Made by a program: the position numbers and the translations under genes. This document shows positions 24,192 through 33,249 of a DNA stretch of 41,979 nucleotides, piece by piece (the stretch's first letter is position 1; the number at the start of each line of letters is the position of its first letter). Source of the DNA: DATDEW01 sp046590205 (GTDB taxonomy: Bacteria; Bacteroidota; Ignavibacteria; Palsa-1295); assembly GCA_046590205.1 (NCBI GenBank), contig JBKJTT010000071.1, positions 1 to 41,979 of the forward strand, read 5' to 3'. The notes under the pieces were generated by a model. It searched no databases, was not told the DNA's origin, and saw only the letters and a list, made by a program, of their open reading frames with translations.

Positions 24192-25373
24192 GTGAAAAAT
24201 ATAGAAATTGCAGTCTATTTGTTATCGGGGATCGCCACACTTTCATGGCTTAGGTATCTTCTTCGTGCAGCATATCATGGATCGTCTATTCTCTCCCTGC
24301 CACAGGTAGGTGAACCCAACCCGTCACCAAAAGTATCTCTTATCATAGCTGGAAGAAATGAAGAAGTAGTTATCAAGCGATGTCTTCATTCACTGGCTGA
24401 GATTTCCTACTCTGATATTGAGTTCATCATCATCAATGACCGCTCTACAGATGCGACAGGTGCGATTCTTGATAGTATTGCTAGTACCGACAGTCGCATA
24501 AAACCTATTCACATTAACACCCTTCCCCAGGGCTGGCTTGGGAAAGTAAATGCGTTGAATATTGGTGTAAAACAAGCTACAGGAGATTGGCTACTTTTCT
24601 CCGATGCTGATATTCATTTTGAACCACATTCTATCAGATCCGCCATTGCATACGCAGAAGATAACTCGCTCGATCATCTTGCACTTTTACCTGATGATCG
24701 CTCACAAGACGATAAGTTCTTTGTTCCGCTATTCGTCTTTGCATTCGGTGGACTTTTCATTCAACGAATTCATGCAAAAGAGATAGGAAAAGAAGGTAGT
24801 TCGGCGTATGTTGGAGTAGGAGCATTTAATCTTGTCCGTCGAAGCGCATTCGATAGAACTCCGGGCTTTGAGTGGCTAAAGATGGAAGTCATTGATGACG
24901 GCGGTGTGGGACTGATGATACACAGTGCTGGCGGGAAGTCTGCACTGCTCGATAGTAACGGGCTGTTGTCGTTTGAATGGTACCCGACTCTCAAAGAAGC
25001 AATAAAAGGGCTAGAGAAAAATGCCTTCGCTGGCTTTGCAAATTATAGCTTCTTAAAAGCTACTATATTGATACTCTCAATGTGGTTTACTCTCTTCTTC
25101 CCGTTTGTTGCAGGGCTATGGAGCTCTAACGTTTATCTTCTTGCTATAGCATTCTTCTTTTACTCTTTTCTGCCGGGGCTTTCAACGTTCGCACTGCGAC
25201 GAGGGGTAAAAATAAAACCACACATTGCAGCATCATTGCCATTAGGATACTTCTTTATTTCACTTGGAGTTTTATATTCAACAATTAATGCATGGAAGAA
25301 CAAAGGACTTCGTTGGAGGGATACGTTCTATCCACTTGATGAACTTCGTAAAGGAAGAAGAGTACACATATAA
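24192..25373 (+). CDS. Membrane glycosyltransferase family 2, HpnB/CruC-like
   Basis: 393 aa. An N-terminal hydrophobic segment precedes the GT2 domain: VSLIIAGRNEEVVIKRCLHSL, EFIIINDRSTDATGAIL, LPQGWLGKVNALNIGVKQATGDWLLFSDADIHF (DxD-type metal site) and DDGGVGLMIHSAGGK near EWLKMEVIDDG. Two to three C-terminal membrane segments follow (ATILILSMWFTLFFPFVAGLW, VYLLAIAFFFYSFLP, LGYFFISLGVLY). This layout matches the hopanoid-associated HpnB and hydroxychlorobactene CruC glycosyltransferases, so a lipid or carotenoid acceptor is plausible. Start is GTG at 24192. No hopanoid or carotenoid genes are in the window. Confidence 0.82.
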   Translation: MKNIEIAVYLLSGIATLSWLRYLLRAAYHGSSILSLPQVGEPNPSPKVSLIIAGRNEEVVIKRCLHSLAEISYSDIEFIIINDRSTDATGAILDSIASTDSRIKPIHINTLPQGWLGKVNALNIGVKQATGDWLLFSDADIHFEPHSIRSAIAYAEDNSLDHLALLPDDRSQDDKFFVPLFVFAFGGLFIQRIHAKEIGKEGSSAYVGVGAFNLVRRSAFDRTPGFEWLKMEVIDDGGVGLMIHSAGGKSALLDSNGLLSFEWYPTLKEAIKGLEKNAFAGFANYSFLKATILILSMWFTLFFPFVAGLWSSNVYLLAIAFFFYSFLPGLSTFALRRGVKIKPHIAASLPLGYFFISLGVLYSTINAWKNKGLRWRDTFYPLDELRKGRRVHI

Positions 25374-25376
25374 ACA

Positions 25377-25407
25377 TGCCGCCAAGTCCTAACTCAACCC
25401 GGCGGCA
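25377..25407 (+). terminator. GC-rich hairpin after glycosyltransferase gene
   Basis: TGCCGCC (25377-25383) pairs with GGCGGCA (25401-25407) over a 17-nt loop just after the stop codon. A second hairpin, AAGAAG/CTTCTT, follows near 25424-25441. The region lies between convergent genes. Confidence 0.6.
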
Positions 25408-25532
25408 TAATCATCGTGTGGTAAGAAGAATATTACTTCTTCTAAGTTTTACAAAAATACATATAATTTCTTAATCCGACACCCTAATCTGTAAACTTTT
25501 AAAACTATATTTACGACAATTCCACACGGGAG

Positions 25533-26222
25533 TTATTCCTTTTTTCCAAGCGAAAAATTAACTACTTGTTTAAAACGAACTGCAAATGGTCTGCCCCCAC
25601 GTGTTGCAGGTTTATACTTCATTTTTTTCATTGTGTTAATTGCAGATGCCTCGAAGATAGGGTCTGTCGATGATATGACTTGACATGAATCTACATTCCC
25701 TTTCGCATTGAGAATTACATAGAGTTCTACCTTCCCTTCAAGGCCTTTACGAATAGCAGGCATGGGGTACTCAAGCAGGTCGTCAATGTTTGTTAATACT
25801 TTCGGATCAGAGTTTCCCTGCATCTTATCGTTCATCTGGGCAACATCTACAATTTCATCGTCATTCGCTTTGCGAACTTGTTCGGGGTCAGGTTTGAAAA
25901 TGATAGTAACTGGATACCAACTCACGACTTTTCTCCCGAGCGAATCCCGTGCGGGTTCAAATTTTGTCTTTAGACAGGCAGTTGTCAAAGCCTGCGTAAA
26001 ATTCTTGCTTGTTGACTCTTTGATCTTGAATTTGGGTACATTCCCCAGTGTGTCTACCATGAGGTCAGCCAACACTCTACCTTCAACACCTGCTTTAAGT
26101 TCTTCTTTGGGGTATGCAATCACCGTCCTGATATCAACGATGGGCTTTGCTTTTTTGAATTGTGCTTGTGAAGCAGCACAAGCGAACGTTAGTAAAAGAA
26201 ATATTGGTATCCGAAACGACAT
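25533..26222 (-). CDS. Secreted protein with two TonB C-terminal-like domains
   Basis: 229 aa with a cleavable signal peptide (MSFRIPIFLLLTFACAASQAQ) rather than the membrane anchor of TonB. Two copies of the TonB_C domain: about residues 30-110 (AYPKEELKAGVEGRVLADLMVDTLGNVPKFKIKEST..FEPARD) and 145-225 (EYPMPAIRKGLEGKVELYVILNAKGNVDSCQVISST..KYKPATRGGRPFAVRF). The conserved YP...GxEGxV...GxV...FxPA pattern is present in both. Without a proline-rich spacer and anchor it cannot be a classical energy transducer. Stand-alone secreted TonB_C proteins are frequent in Bacteroidota, role unknown. Confidence 0.82.
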   Translation of the reverse strand: MSFRIPIFLLLTFACAASQAQFKKAKPIVDIRTVIAYPKEELKAGVEGRVLADLMVDTLGNVPKFKIKESTSKNFTQALTTACLKTKFEPARDSLGRKVVSWYPVTIIFKPDPEQVRKANDDEIVDVAQMNDKMQGNSDPKVLTNIDDLLEYPMPAIRKGLEGKVELYVILNAKGNVDSCQVISSTDPIFEASAINTMKKMKYKPATRGGRPFAVRFKQVVNFSLGKKE

Positions 26223-26302
26223 AAGCTGGCTAAATAATAGTATCTATACGTCCACCAATTTGTGGTGTTACCATAATATGAACTCTTTAACCACTCTTTT
26301 CG

Positions 26303-26310
26303 TAACTTTG
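26303..26310 (+). promoter_or_regulatory. -7 promoter element of ABC ATPase gene
   Basis: TAACTTTG, an exact TAnnTTTG match, 20 bp before the ATG at 26331, giving a very short leader. Confidence 0.5.
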
Positions 26311-26330
26311 TGCTCGGAATTTGATGAATA

Positions 26331-27401
26331 ATGGCTCATTTAGAACTACGAAATATAGAAAAGCGCTACTCCGGCGGTAACGAAGCCGTTAGCGGCGTCT
26401 CATTTGCAGCTGATAAAGGCGAGTTTATTGTCATGGTCGGACCATCCGGCTGCGGGAAATCCACAACACTGCGAATGGTTGCGGGGCTAGAAGATATCTC
26501 AAGCGGTGAGATATTTATCAACGGTAAACAAGTCAATAACCTTGCGCCGAAAGACCGTGACGTTGCGATGGTCTTTCAAAATTATGCACTCTACCCTCAT
26601 TTCACTGTCAAGGAGAATATCGCCTTCCCTCTTACAATTCGTAAAGAGAGCAAAGATGTTATTGAACGTGAAGTTGGTAAAGCTGCAGAGTTACTTTCTA
26701 TCACCCATTTGCTTTCTCGAAAGCCAAAAGAATTATCCGGAGGCGAGAGGCAACGTGTGGCTGTCGGCAGAGCCATTGTACGTAAACCACAAGTATTCCT
26801 TTTTGATGAGCCGCTCTCAAATCTTGACGCTGCACTTCGCTCTTCGATGCGTGCCGAACTCAAGAACCTACAACGCGAACTTGGGACAACGATGCTCTAC
26901 GTTACACACGATCAGACCGAAGCTATGACAATGGGCGACCGAATAGTGGTACTCAATAAAGGCAAACTCGAACAATACGATTCACCTGAAAATATCTATC
27001 GCAAACCTGCAACAAGTTTTGTTGCGCGTTTCCTTGGCTCACCTTCGATGAATATGATAACGGGCACACTTGAAGGAGGAGTCTTTATATCGGGTGAATT
27101 TCGCTTGTCATTAGATTCAACAATAAGTCACGCAACTGCACAACTCGGTGTTCGTCCCGAATCAGTAAGCATCGTGGCTGATGATTCAGGTGAAGGAATA
27201 ATCAGCGGTACTCTTTCACTTATCGAACCGCTCGGAAGTGTGACAAATTACTATATTGAAGCAAATGGCAACACGTTTATTGCAAGCATGAAGGGGTTTG
27301 CAACTTCTGATGGCTATGAACTTGGAGATTCTATGCACTTGAGGATTCAGCCGACTGATATTCATCTCTTTGATTCACACTCCGGGATGAGATTGAACTA
27401 A
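26331..27401 (+). CDS. ABC transporter ATP-binding protein, UgpC/MsmK/MalK type
   Basis: 356 aa. Walker A GPSGCGKST near residue 37-45, Q-loop MVFQNYALYPH, signature LSGGERQRVAVGRA, Walker B VFLFDEPLSNLD, H-loop TMLYVTHDQTEA. After the ATPase domain a TOBE/OB C-terminal region (LGVRPESVSIV, GSVTNYYIEANGNTFIAS, LRIQPTDIHLFD) is the mark of MalK/UgpC-type importers of sugars or glycerol phosphate. No binding protein or permeases are nearby, so it may be a shared ATPase serving transporters encoded elsewhere, as MsmK does. Monocistronic with its own promoter. Confidence 0.93.
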   Translation: MAHLELRNIEKRYSGGNEAVSGVSFAADKGEFIVMVGPSGCGKSTTLRMVAGLEDISSGEIFINGKQVNNLAPKDRDVAMVFQNYALYPHFTVKENIAFPLTIRKESKDVIEREVGKAAELLSITHLLSRKPKELSGGERQRVAVGRAIVRKPQVFLFDEPLSNLDAALRSSMRAELKNLQRELGTTMLYVTHDQTEAMTMGDRIVVLNKGKLEQYDSPENIYRKPATSFVARFLGSPSMNMITGTLEGGVFISGEFRLSLDSTISHATAQLGVRPESVSIVADDSGEGIISGTLSLIEPLGSVTNYYIEANGNTFIASMKGFATSDGYELGDSMHLRIQPTDIHLFDSHSGMRLN

Positions 27402-27483
27402 TATCCCTCTTCCTGACATATATATTACCAATATATTATACGTCCCTTCAATAAGGGATGACATTATTCAGAAATACTACATT

Positions 27484-28080
27484 ATGACGAACTCCGCACA
27501 TCCACTGTTCACGCAGTCGACGAATCGTATCTCCGTATTTGTTGACGGTGAAAATGCTTACTACGCCCAGCGCTCGCTCGGTTGGTTCTTTGATCCCCGC
27601 AAACTTTTAGATTATTTTACCAATGGCGCAGCTATCGGTGATGCCTTTTGGTACGCATCACAAAAGATGCCCCCCGATCCGCGCGAACAAAGATTTTATG
27701 GTTACCTCAATCATGCAGGTTACACTGTCCGCGTGAAGACAATAAAGTATTTCCGCGATGAAGCGACAGGCGAACTTACACGCAAAGCAAATCTTGATCT
27801 TGAGATGGCTATTGATCTGTTTACTACACTTGCACAGTACGATACAGCTGTCATGGTAACAGGCGACGGCGACTTTGAACGTGCAGTCGAACTTCTGCGT
27901 AGCTACGGCAAACGTGTTATCATTGCATCGACGCAGGATACAGTTGCCCGTGAGCTTCGCAATGCCGCAGGTAAACATTTCTTCGACTTAGCAGAAATTC
28001 GCAGCCACATCGAGCGTTTTACCGGTGCCGCAGATACCTTCCCGAAAGGTGAAGAGTCGCTTCAATCTGTTCTTTCATAA
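27484..28080 (+). CDS. NYN-domain (LabA/DUF88) PIN-like protein
   Basis: 198 aa. Catalytic-type acidic residues in the NYN pattern: ISVFVDGENAYYAQR, KANLDLEMAIDLF and AVMVTGDGDFERAVELLRSYGKRVIIAST. These place it in the LabA/NYN family of PIN-like putative ribonucleases. No extra C-terminal OST-HTH domain is seen. Followed after 3 nt by the DinB-like gene and then uvrA, which suggests one transcript. Confidence 0.88.
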   Translation: MTNSAHPLFTQSTNRISVFVDGENAYYAQRSLGWFFDPRKLLDYFTNGAAIGDAFWYASQKMPPDPREQRFYGYLNHAGYTVRVKTIKYFRDEATGELTRKANLDLEMAIDLFTTLAQYDTAVMVTGDGDFERAVELLRSYGKRVIIASTQDTVARELRNAAGKHFFDLAEIRSHIERFTGAADTFPKGEESLQSVLS

Positions 28081-28083
28081 GAG

Positions 28084-28605
28084 ATGAGTTATTCGATCAC
28101 CCCACCAAATGACGGAGACTATCCCGAATACTTCAAGCGATACATTTCGCTTGTTGGGGGTGAGGATGTATTGGAGTACTTCAAAAATCAAACAGATTCA
28201 CTGGCTAATGTACTCGGCTCCATTCCTTCGGAGAAACTGCATTATAGTTATGCCGAAGGAAAATGGACTGTTGCAGACGTCGCGCAACATTTGATGGATA
28301 CAGAGCGAGTATTCTGCTACCGTTTATTGACGTTTGCTCGTGGTGATAAGGCAGAAATTGCGGGATTTGAAGAAGATGAGTATGCCGAGAATGTTGATAC
28401 AAGAAGCCGAACTGCCGACAGCATCATTAACGAGTACAGATCAGTAAGGTCCGCAACGGTGACATTGCTTGAGAATCTTGATCAAGAAGCAATTGGACGA
28501 AGCGGTGTTGCCAGTGGCAGACAAGTTTCAGTTCGCGCACTTGCATATATGATCGCCGGACATGAACTCCATCATCTGGGAGTTATTAAAGTACGCTATT
28601 TATAA
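28084..28605 (+). CDS. DinB/YfiT-family putative metal-dependent protein
   Basis: 173 aa four-helix bundle. Metal-ligand histidines of the DinB family are visible in VADVAQHLMDTERVF and AGHELHHLGVIKVRYL (first His, then HxxxH). GKWTVADVAQHL is the typical DinB helix. Members include thiol-S-transferases that use bacillithiol or mycothiol and others of unknown role. Despite the name, no link to DNA repair is implied even though uvrA follows. Confidence 0.85.
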   Translation: MSYSITPPNDGDYPEYFKRYISLVGGEDVLEYFKNQTDSLANVLGSIPSEKLHYSYAEGKWTVADVAQHLMDTERVFCYRLLTFARGDKAEIAGFEEDEYAENVDTRSRTADSIINEYRSVRSATVTLLENLDQEAIGRSGVASGRQVSVRALAYMIAGHELHHLGVIKVRYL

Positions 28606-28614
28606 TTCGCTCCC

Positions 28615-31467
28615 GTGCCAAAAGACTTAGCACATACGAATACAACTCCCTTAGTAACAAGCGGCTTGCCGTCGGCGAAACGTCCCATTGTCATTAAGGG
28701 CGCACGAGTTAACAATCTTAAGAACATTTCGCTTGAGCTTCCTCGTAACAAACTCATCGTCTTTACTGGTGTTAGCGGATCCGGAAAGACATCACTTGCA
28801 TTCGATACGCTCTTTGCTGAAGGGCAAAGACGATTTGTCGAGTCACTTTCTTCCTATGCTCGTCAGTTCCTGGAGCGTATGCAAAAGCCCGACGTTGACC
28901 AACTCACGGGTATCTCTCCTGCCGTTGCAATCGAGCAGAAAACTCTTGTTCGTAATCCTCGCTCGACAGTTGCAACACAGACAGAAGTCTATGACTATCT
29001 TCGTGTTCTTTTTGCACGAATAGGAATAACATACTGCGCGAAGTGCGGCACTGTTGTTCGCAAGGATACGCCCGGCTCTATCATTGCTGACATTAAAACG
29101 AAATTAAAAGACGGCGATAAGTTTTATGTTCTCTTCCCGATGCACCGCCATGAGAAACACTCGCTTGATGAAGAATGGGCTAACTTGCGCGCACAGGGAT
29201 TCTTCCGCATCACGCTTGCAGGACGTGATAAGATATTAGAGTTATCAGAAGAACCGCCACAAAAAATATCACCAAGCGAAGTACGGATTCTTGTTGACCG
29301 ACTCGTCTGGCGAAAAGATGATGAAGCACTGATCTCGCGAATAGTGGACTCTGTTGAAACAGCTTTCCGCGAGTCAAGCGGCAAAGTTATCATCGCTCGT
29401 CTTGGCAAAGACGGAGCGACAGAAGAACACCAATATAGTGACCGTTTTGAATGTGCCAATGACGGCATCCCCTACGAAGAACCCGATCCCAAGCTTTTCT
29501 CATTCAATAGTCCGTTCGGAGCATGTCCTGAATGCGAGGGGTTTGGACGCTCTGTCGGTATTGACATGAATCTTGTCGTCCCCGATAAACAAAAAACTAT
29601 TAAGACAGGGGCAATCAGCTGTTGGACAGGACCAAAATTTGGCTCTTATCTTGATGACCTGAAATCTATCGCTAACGATGCAAACGTTCGGCTTGACGTC
29701 CCCTATGCACAACTCACAGAAGATGAGCGGCAAACAATTTGGGAAGGTTGGGGTAAGCAGTTCGACGGACTAAAAGGATTTTTCCGTGAGCTTGAAACGC
29801 ATACATACAAACTTCATTACCGCGTCATCCTCTCTCGCTATCGTGGCTATACAATATGTCAGAAGTGTCACGGTTCGCGGCTGCGTCCGGCTACACAGAA
29901 CGTAAACGTTCATGGCAAGACCATTCACGATGTCGTGAAGATGACTATCACCAAAGCGAAGCAGTTCTTTGATGAGCTATCGCTAACTAAGTACGAATTG
30001 AAGATAGCAGAGCGTGTAGTACTTGAAATAAAAAAACGTCTTCGGTATCTTGATGATGTTGGTCTTGGATATTTGACTCTTGAGCGTCTCTCACAAACTC
30101 TTTCGGGTGGTGAGTCGCAGCGCATACAGCTTGCAAGCTCACTTGGCGGAGCGTTGACAGGGACTCTCTACGTACTTGATGAGCCAAGCATAGGTCTGCA
30201 CCAACGTGATACAGAAAAGCTTCTAACTATACTACATCATGTTCGTGACCTTGGCAACACAGTCGTCGTCGTTGAGCATGATGAGGATGTCATAGGCGCA
30301 GCAGATCACATCGTAGACTTCGGACCAAATGCAGGTATTCGTGGCGGAGAAATTGTCTTTGAGGGCACGAAGGATGAGCTGATCAAAGCGAAAAAATCTC
30401 GCTCCCTCACTGCAAAGTATCTAAATGGTGAATTAGAGATACCAGTCCCAAAGAAACGCCGGCGCATCAGCCCGCTTGATTGTATTACAATCAAAGGTGC
30501 GACAGAAAATAATCTAAAGAACATAGACGTTCGCTTTCCACTCGGGATGTTCGTTGCTGTGACAGGCGTTTCGGGTTCAGGCAAGTCAACACTCGTACAC
30601 AATGTGCTCTACAATGGGCTTCGCAAGGAGAAGGGCGAACCAGTATCAAATATCGGTGCATTCCGCGAGATAACCGGGGCAGATAAGATATCTGCGGTAC
30701 AACTTATTGACCAAACACCAATAGGACGCTCACCGCGCTCAAATCCTGCTACATACGTGAATGCCTTCGATCATATTCGCGAGGCGTTTGCACGTACCAC
30801 ATACTCGAAGCAGCGTGGATGGCAAGGCGGATATTTCTCATTTAATATCCCGGGTGGTAGGTGCGAGAATTGCCAGGGTGAAGGTTTCGTCAAGGTCGAG
30901 ATGCAATTCTTAGCTGATATGTATTTGACCTGTGATGTATGTAACGGCTCACGGTACAAGCAGGAAGTCCTTGATGCAACGATAGATGATAAAAATATAG
31001 TCGATGTTCTGAATATGACAATCGAAGAAGCACTTGCTTTCTTTGAGAAGTATCCACGCATTCACTCACGACTCAAACGTCTTGATGATGTCGGCTTGGG
31101 CTACATGAAACTTGGTCAACCGGCAACGACACTCTCGGGCGGCGAGGCACAGCGCGTAAAACTTGCATCACACTTAGCCGAGACTTCAGAAGAAGGTACG
31201 CTCTTTATCTTTGATGAACCGACGACGGGACTTCATTACGACGACATAGCAAAGCTCCTGAAAGCGCTCAATGCACTTATTGAAGCAGGCAATTCCGTTC
31301 TTGTCATTGAGCATAATCTTGAAGTTGTAAAGTGCGCCGACCATGTCATCGACCTTGGACCTGAAGCCGGGGAAGCCGGTGGCGAGCTCATTGCCCAAGG
31401 CACACCTGAAGAAATTATCAAAGTCAAAGAGTCGCATACGGGAAGGTATTTGAAGAAGCTACTTTAG
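28615..31467 (+). CDS. uvrA: Excinuclease ABC subunit A
   Basis: Damage-recognition ATPase of nucleotide excision repair. 950 aa from a GTG start (MPKDLAHTNT). Two ABC modules: Walker A GVSGSGKTSL (residue 52-61) with signature LSGGESQRI and Walker B VLDEPSIGLH; and GVSGSGKSTL with LSGGEAQRV and FDEPTTGLH. The second zinc finger is complete (GRCENCQGEGF..LTCDVCNGS). In the first finger the leading CxxC reads C280-A-N-D283, so one of its four cysteines is missing while C304 and C307 are kept. Downstream gap to lpxB is 61 bp. Confidence 0.96.
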   Translation: MPKDLAHTNTTPLVTSGLPSAKRPIVIKGARVNNLKNISLELPRNKLIVFTGVSGSGKTSLAFDTLFAEGQRRFVESLSSYARQFLERMQKPDVDQLTGISPAVAIEQKTLVRNPRSTVATQTEVYDYLRVLFARIGITYCAKCGTVVRKDTPGSIIADIKTKLKDGDKFYVLFPMHRHEKHSLDEEWANLRAQGFFRITLAGRDKILELSEEPPQKISPSEVRILVDRLVWRKDDEALISRIVDSVETAFRESSGKVIIARLGKDGATEEHQYSDRFECANDGIPYEEPDPKLFSFNSPFGACPECEGFGRSVGIDMNLVVPDKQKTIKTGAISCWTGPKFGSYLDDLKSIANDANVRLDVPYAQLTEDERQTIWEGWGKQFDGLKGFFRELETHTYKLHYRVILSRYRGYTICQKCHGSRLRPATQNVNVHGKTIHDVVKMTITKAKQFFDELSLTKYELKIAERVVLEIKKRLRYLDDVGLGYLTLERLSQTLSGGESQRIQLASSLGGALTGTLYVLDEPSIGLHQRDTEKLLTILHHVRDLGNTVVVVEHDEDVIGAADHIVDFGPNAGIRGGEIVFEGTKDELIKAKKSRSLTAKYLNGELEIPVPKKRRRISPLDCITIKGATENNLKNIDVRFPLGMFVAVTGVSGSGKSTLVHNVLYNGLRKEKGEPVSNIGAFREITGADKISAVQLIDQTPIGRSPRSNPATYVNAFDHIREAFARTTYSKQRGWQGGYFSFNIPGGRCENCQGEGFVKVEMQFLADMYLTCDVCNGSRYKQEVLDATIDDKNIVDVLNMTIEEALAFFEKYPRIHSRLKRLDDVGLGYMKLGQPATTLSGGEAQRVKLASHLAETSEEGTLFIFDEPTTGLHYDDIAKLLKALNALIEAGNSVLVIEHNLEVVKCADHVIDLGPEAGEAGGELIAQGTPEEIIKVKESHTGRYLKKLL

Positions 31468-31528
31468 GATTTTTTCTTTGAGAAACTTTGTGTATCCTTA
31501 GTGCTTTGTGTTTAATTCTTAACTTATC

Positions 31529-32665
31529 TTGAACAAGAAGATACTCATCATTGCCGGCGAAGCATCGGGTGACCGATTAGCTGCTCATGCCTTGCGCGCG
31601 GCGCAGGAAATAGCGAGCGAGCGTGGAGCGGTACTTGATATTTATGGTATCGGTGGCTCGGAGTGTGCTTCCCTTGGGGCAAAACTCTATTATACCGATA
31701 AAGACGTATCTGTCATCGGCTTTGCTGAAGTAGTAAAACGGTATTTGTTCTTCCGCAAGGTATTTCGTAGGATGATATCTCTTCTTGATGACCCTCTAAC
31801 AAAACCTGATGTCGTTTTCCTCATTGATTACCCGGGGTTTAATCTTCGCTTTGCAAAAGAAGCAAAGAAAAGGAATATCAAAGTTATCTACTATGTAAGT
31901 CCGCAAGTATGGGCATGGAAAGAAGGACGCATCGAGAGTATAATCGAGAATACGGATGAGCTACTCGTCATCTTCCCATTTGAGGAGAAGCTCTATAAAG
32001 AGAAAGGTCATCACAATGTAAAATTTGTAGGTCATCCCCTTCTTGAGCTGATCGAAGAGGAAGAAAAGTCATTTATAGGAAGAGAAGCATTTGCCACGAA
32101 GCACAGACTTGACGCAAAAAAAGGATGGCTTCTCATTTTTCCTGGAAGCCGTGCGGAAGAAGTATCTCGGCATCTATCAATCATGATGGCAGCAGCTGAG
32201 AAATTCGACAACGCTAACAGATATGAAAAGATAATTGTAAAAGCATCAGGTGTTACCATTTCAGAAGGAAATACTAAAGTATTCGATGGTAGTTCAAAAG
32301 AGATACATGAATTGATGTCACACGGTTCATTGGGAATACTCAAAAGCGGCACTACTACTCTTGAAGCTGGACTGATGGGTTTACCCGGAGTAATTTGCTA
32401 CAAGATAAGTTCTATCACCTATCTAATCGCGAAGAACCTCATCAAATTACCATATATCGGACTTATCAATATCGTCCTTGGCAAACAGCTTTATCCTGAA
32501 CTCATTCAGGATGATTTCACGTCTGATTCAATAGCAGAAGAGTTAAGGTCAGTTCTGGGAAATAAATCTATCTTTACCGAAGAACTTCGTAATTTGCGTT
32601 CACTGCTTCGTGCCACCAGCGGAAGTACCGCCCGACGCGTAGTCAATGAACTTCTTGCCGACTAA
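31529..32665 (+). CDS. lpxB: Lipid-A-disaccharide synthase
   Basis: GT19 enzyme that joins UDP-diacylglucosamine and lipid X in lipid A biosynthesis, at the inner membrane. 378 aa starting at TTG (MNKKILIIAGEASGDRLAAH). LpxB signatures: AGEASGD, YGIGGSECASLGAKLYY, VIGFAEVVKRY, VFLIDYPGFNLRFAKEAKK, YYVSPQVWAWKEGRI, VKFVGHPLLE, FPGSRAEEVSRHL and LKSGTTTLEAGLMGLPGVICYK. First gene of a tight four-gene run with DUF374, lpxK and a C26 amidotransferase; its stop overlaps the next start (TAATG). Confidence 0.94.
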   Translation: MNKKILIIAGEASGDRLAAHALRAAQEIASERGAVLDIYGIGGSECASLGAKLYYTDKDVSVIGFAEVVKRYLFFRKVFRRMISLLDDPLTKPDVVFLIDYPGFNLRFAKEAKKRNIKVIYYVSPQVWAWKEGRIESIIENTDELLVIFPFEEKLYKEKGHHNVKFVGHPLLELIEEEEKSFIGREAFATKHRLDAKKGWLLIFPGSRAEEVSRHLSIMMAAAEKFDNANRYEKIIVKASGVTISEGNTKVFDGSSKEIHELMSHGSLGILKSGTTTLEAGLMGLPGVICYKISSITYLIAKNLIKLPYIGLINIVLGKQLYPELIQDDFTSDSIAEELRSVLGNKSIFTEELRNLRSLLRATSGSTARRVVNELLAD

Positions 32666-33249
32666 TGTCAGCGCTATTACCGATCGGAATATCAGTACTC
32701 GCAAAAACGCTACGCTTTAAGTGGAGTGGTTCACCTTTGCCTGATAGGTGCATCGTCGGTTTTTGGCATTCGAAAATGATTGCTGGGTGGTATGTTTCAA
32801 AAGATGACGCCGTTGCTCTCGTCAGTCCGTCAAAGGATGGGGATTACCTCACCACTGTTCTCACAAGTTGGAAGTATAAGGTTGTTCGCGGGTCAAGTTC
32901 AAAAAAAGGGATGGAAGCACTTGAAGAAGCAATTAATCTCATAAAGAATGATGACTCACATCGCATTGTTATTACTCCTGACGGACCTCGCGGACCAAAA
33001 GAAGAATTCAAACGTGGAGCATTCATCGCCGCCAAAGATCTTGGACTTCCTCTTCTTTTCCTTCACATTAACTACAGAAGTTCTTATACGCTAACGAAAA
33101 GTTGGGACACGTTTGAAATACCTCTTCCCTTTTCGGCTGTTGATATCTATGCTGAAGAATTAGATACTTCAAACTTTCCAGACGATAGAGATGGACAGCG
33201 GATATATCTTGAGAAAGTATCTGCAAAACTGCGAGGTGGATCCGTATGA
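32665..33249 (+). CDS. DUF374 family lysophospholipid acyltransferase-like protein
   Basis: 194 aa. GFWHSKMIAGW (His in the acyltransferase motif position), VSPSKDGDYLTTVLTSWKYKVVRGSSSKKGMEAL and ITPDGPRGPKEEFKRGAFIAA are the signature blocks of DUF374 (PF04028), related to LpxL-type acyltransferases. It is placed between lpxB and lpxK with overlapping start and stop codons on both sides, so a role in lipid A assembly, such as secondary acylation or handling of the lipid, is likely by context. Exact reaction unproven. Confidence 0.88.
   Translation: MSALLPIGISVLAKTLRFKWSGSPLPDRCIVGFWHSKMIAGWYVSKDDAVALVSPSKDGDYLTTVLTSWKYKVVRGSSSKKGMEALEEAINLIKNDDSHRIVITPDGPRGPKEEFKRGAFIAAKDLGLPLLFLHINYRSSYTLTKSWDTFEIPLPFSAVDIYAEELDTSNFPDDRDGQRIYLEKVSAKLRGGSV

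Noticed and set aside
25452..25459. TAnnTTTG element on the minus strand after the HpnB-like gene
   Set aside because: No minus-strand gene begins to its left, so it is probably a chance match in AT-rich DNA between convergent genes.
28084..28605. DinB-type protein as a DNA polymerase or SOS repair gene
   Set aside because: The sequence is the four-helix, histidine-bearing DinB/YfiT fold, not DNA polymerase IV, and no LexA-type box was seen.
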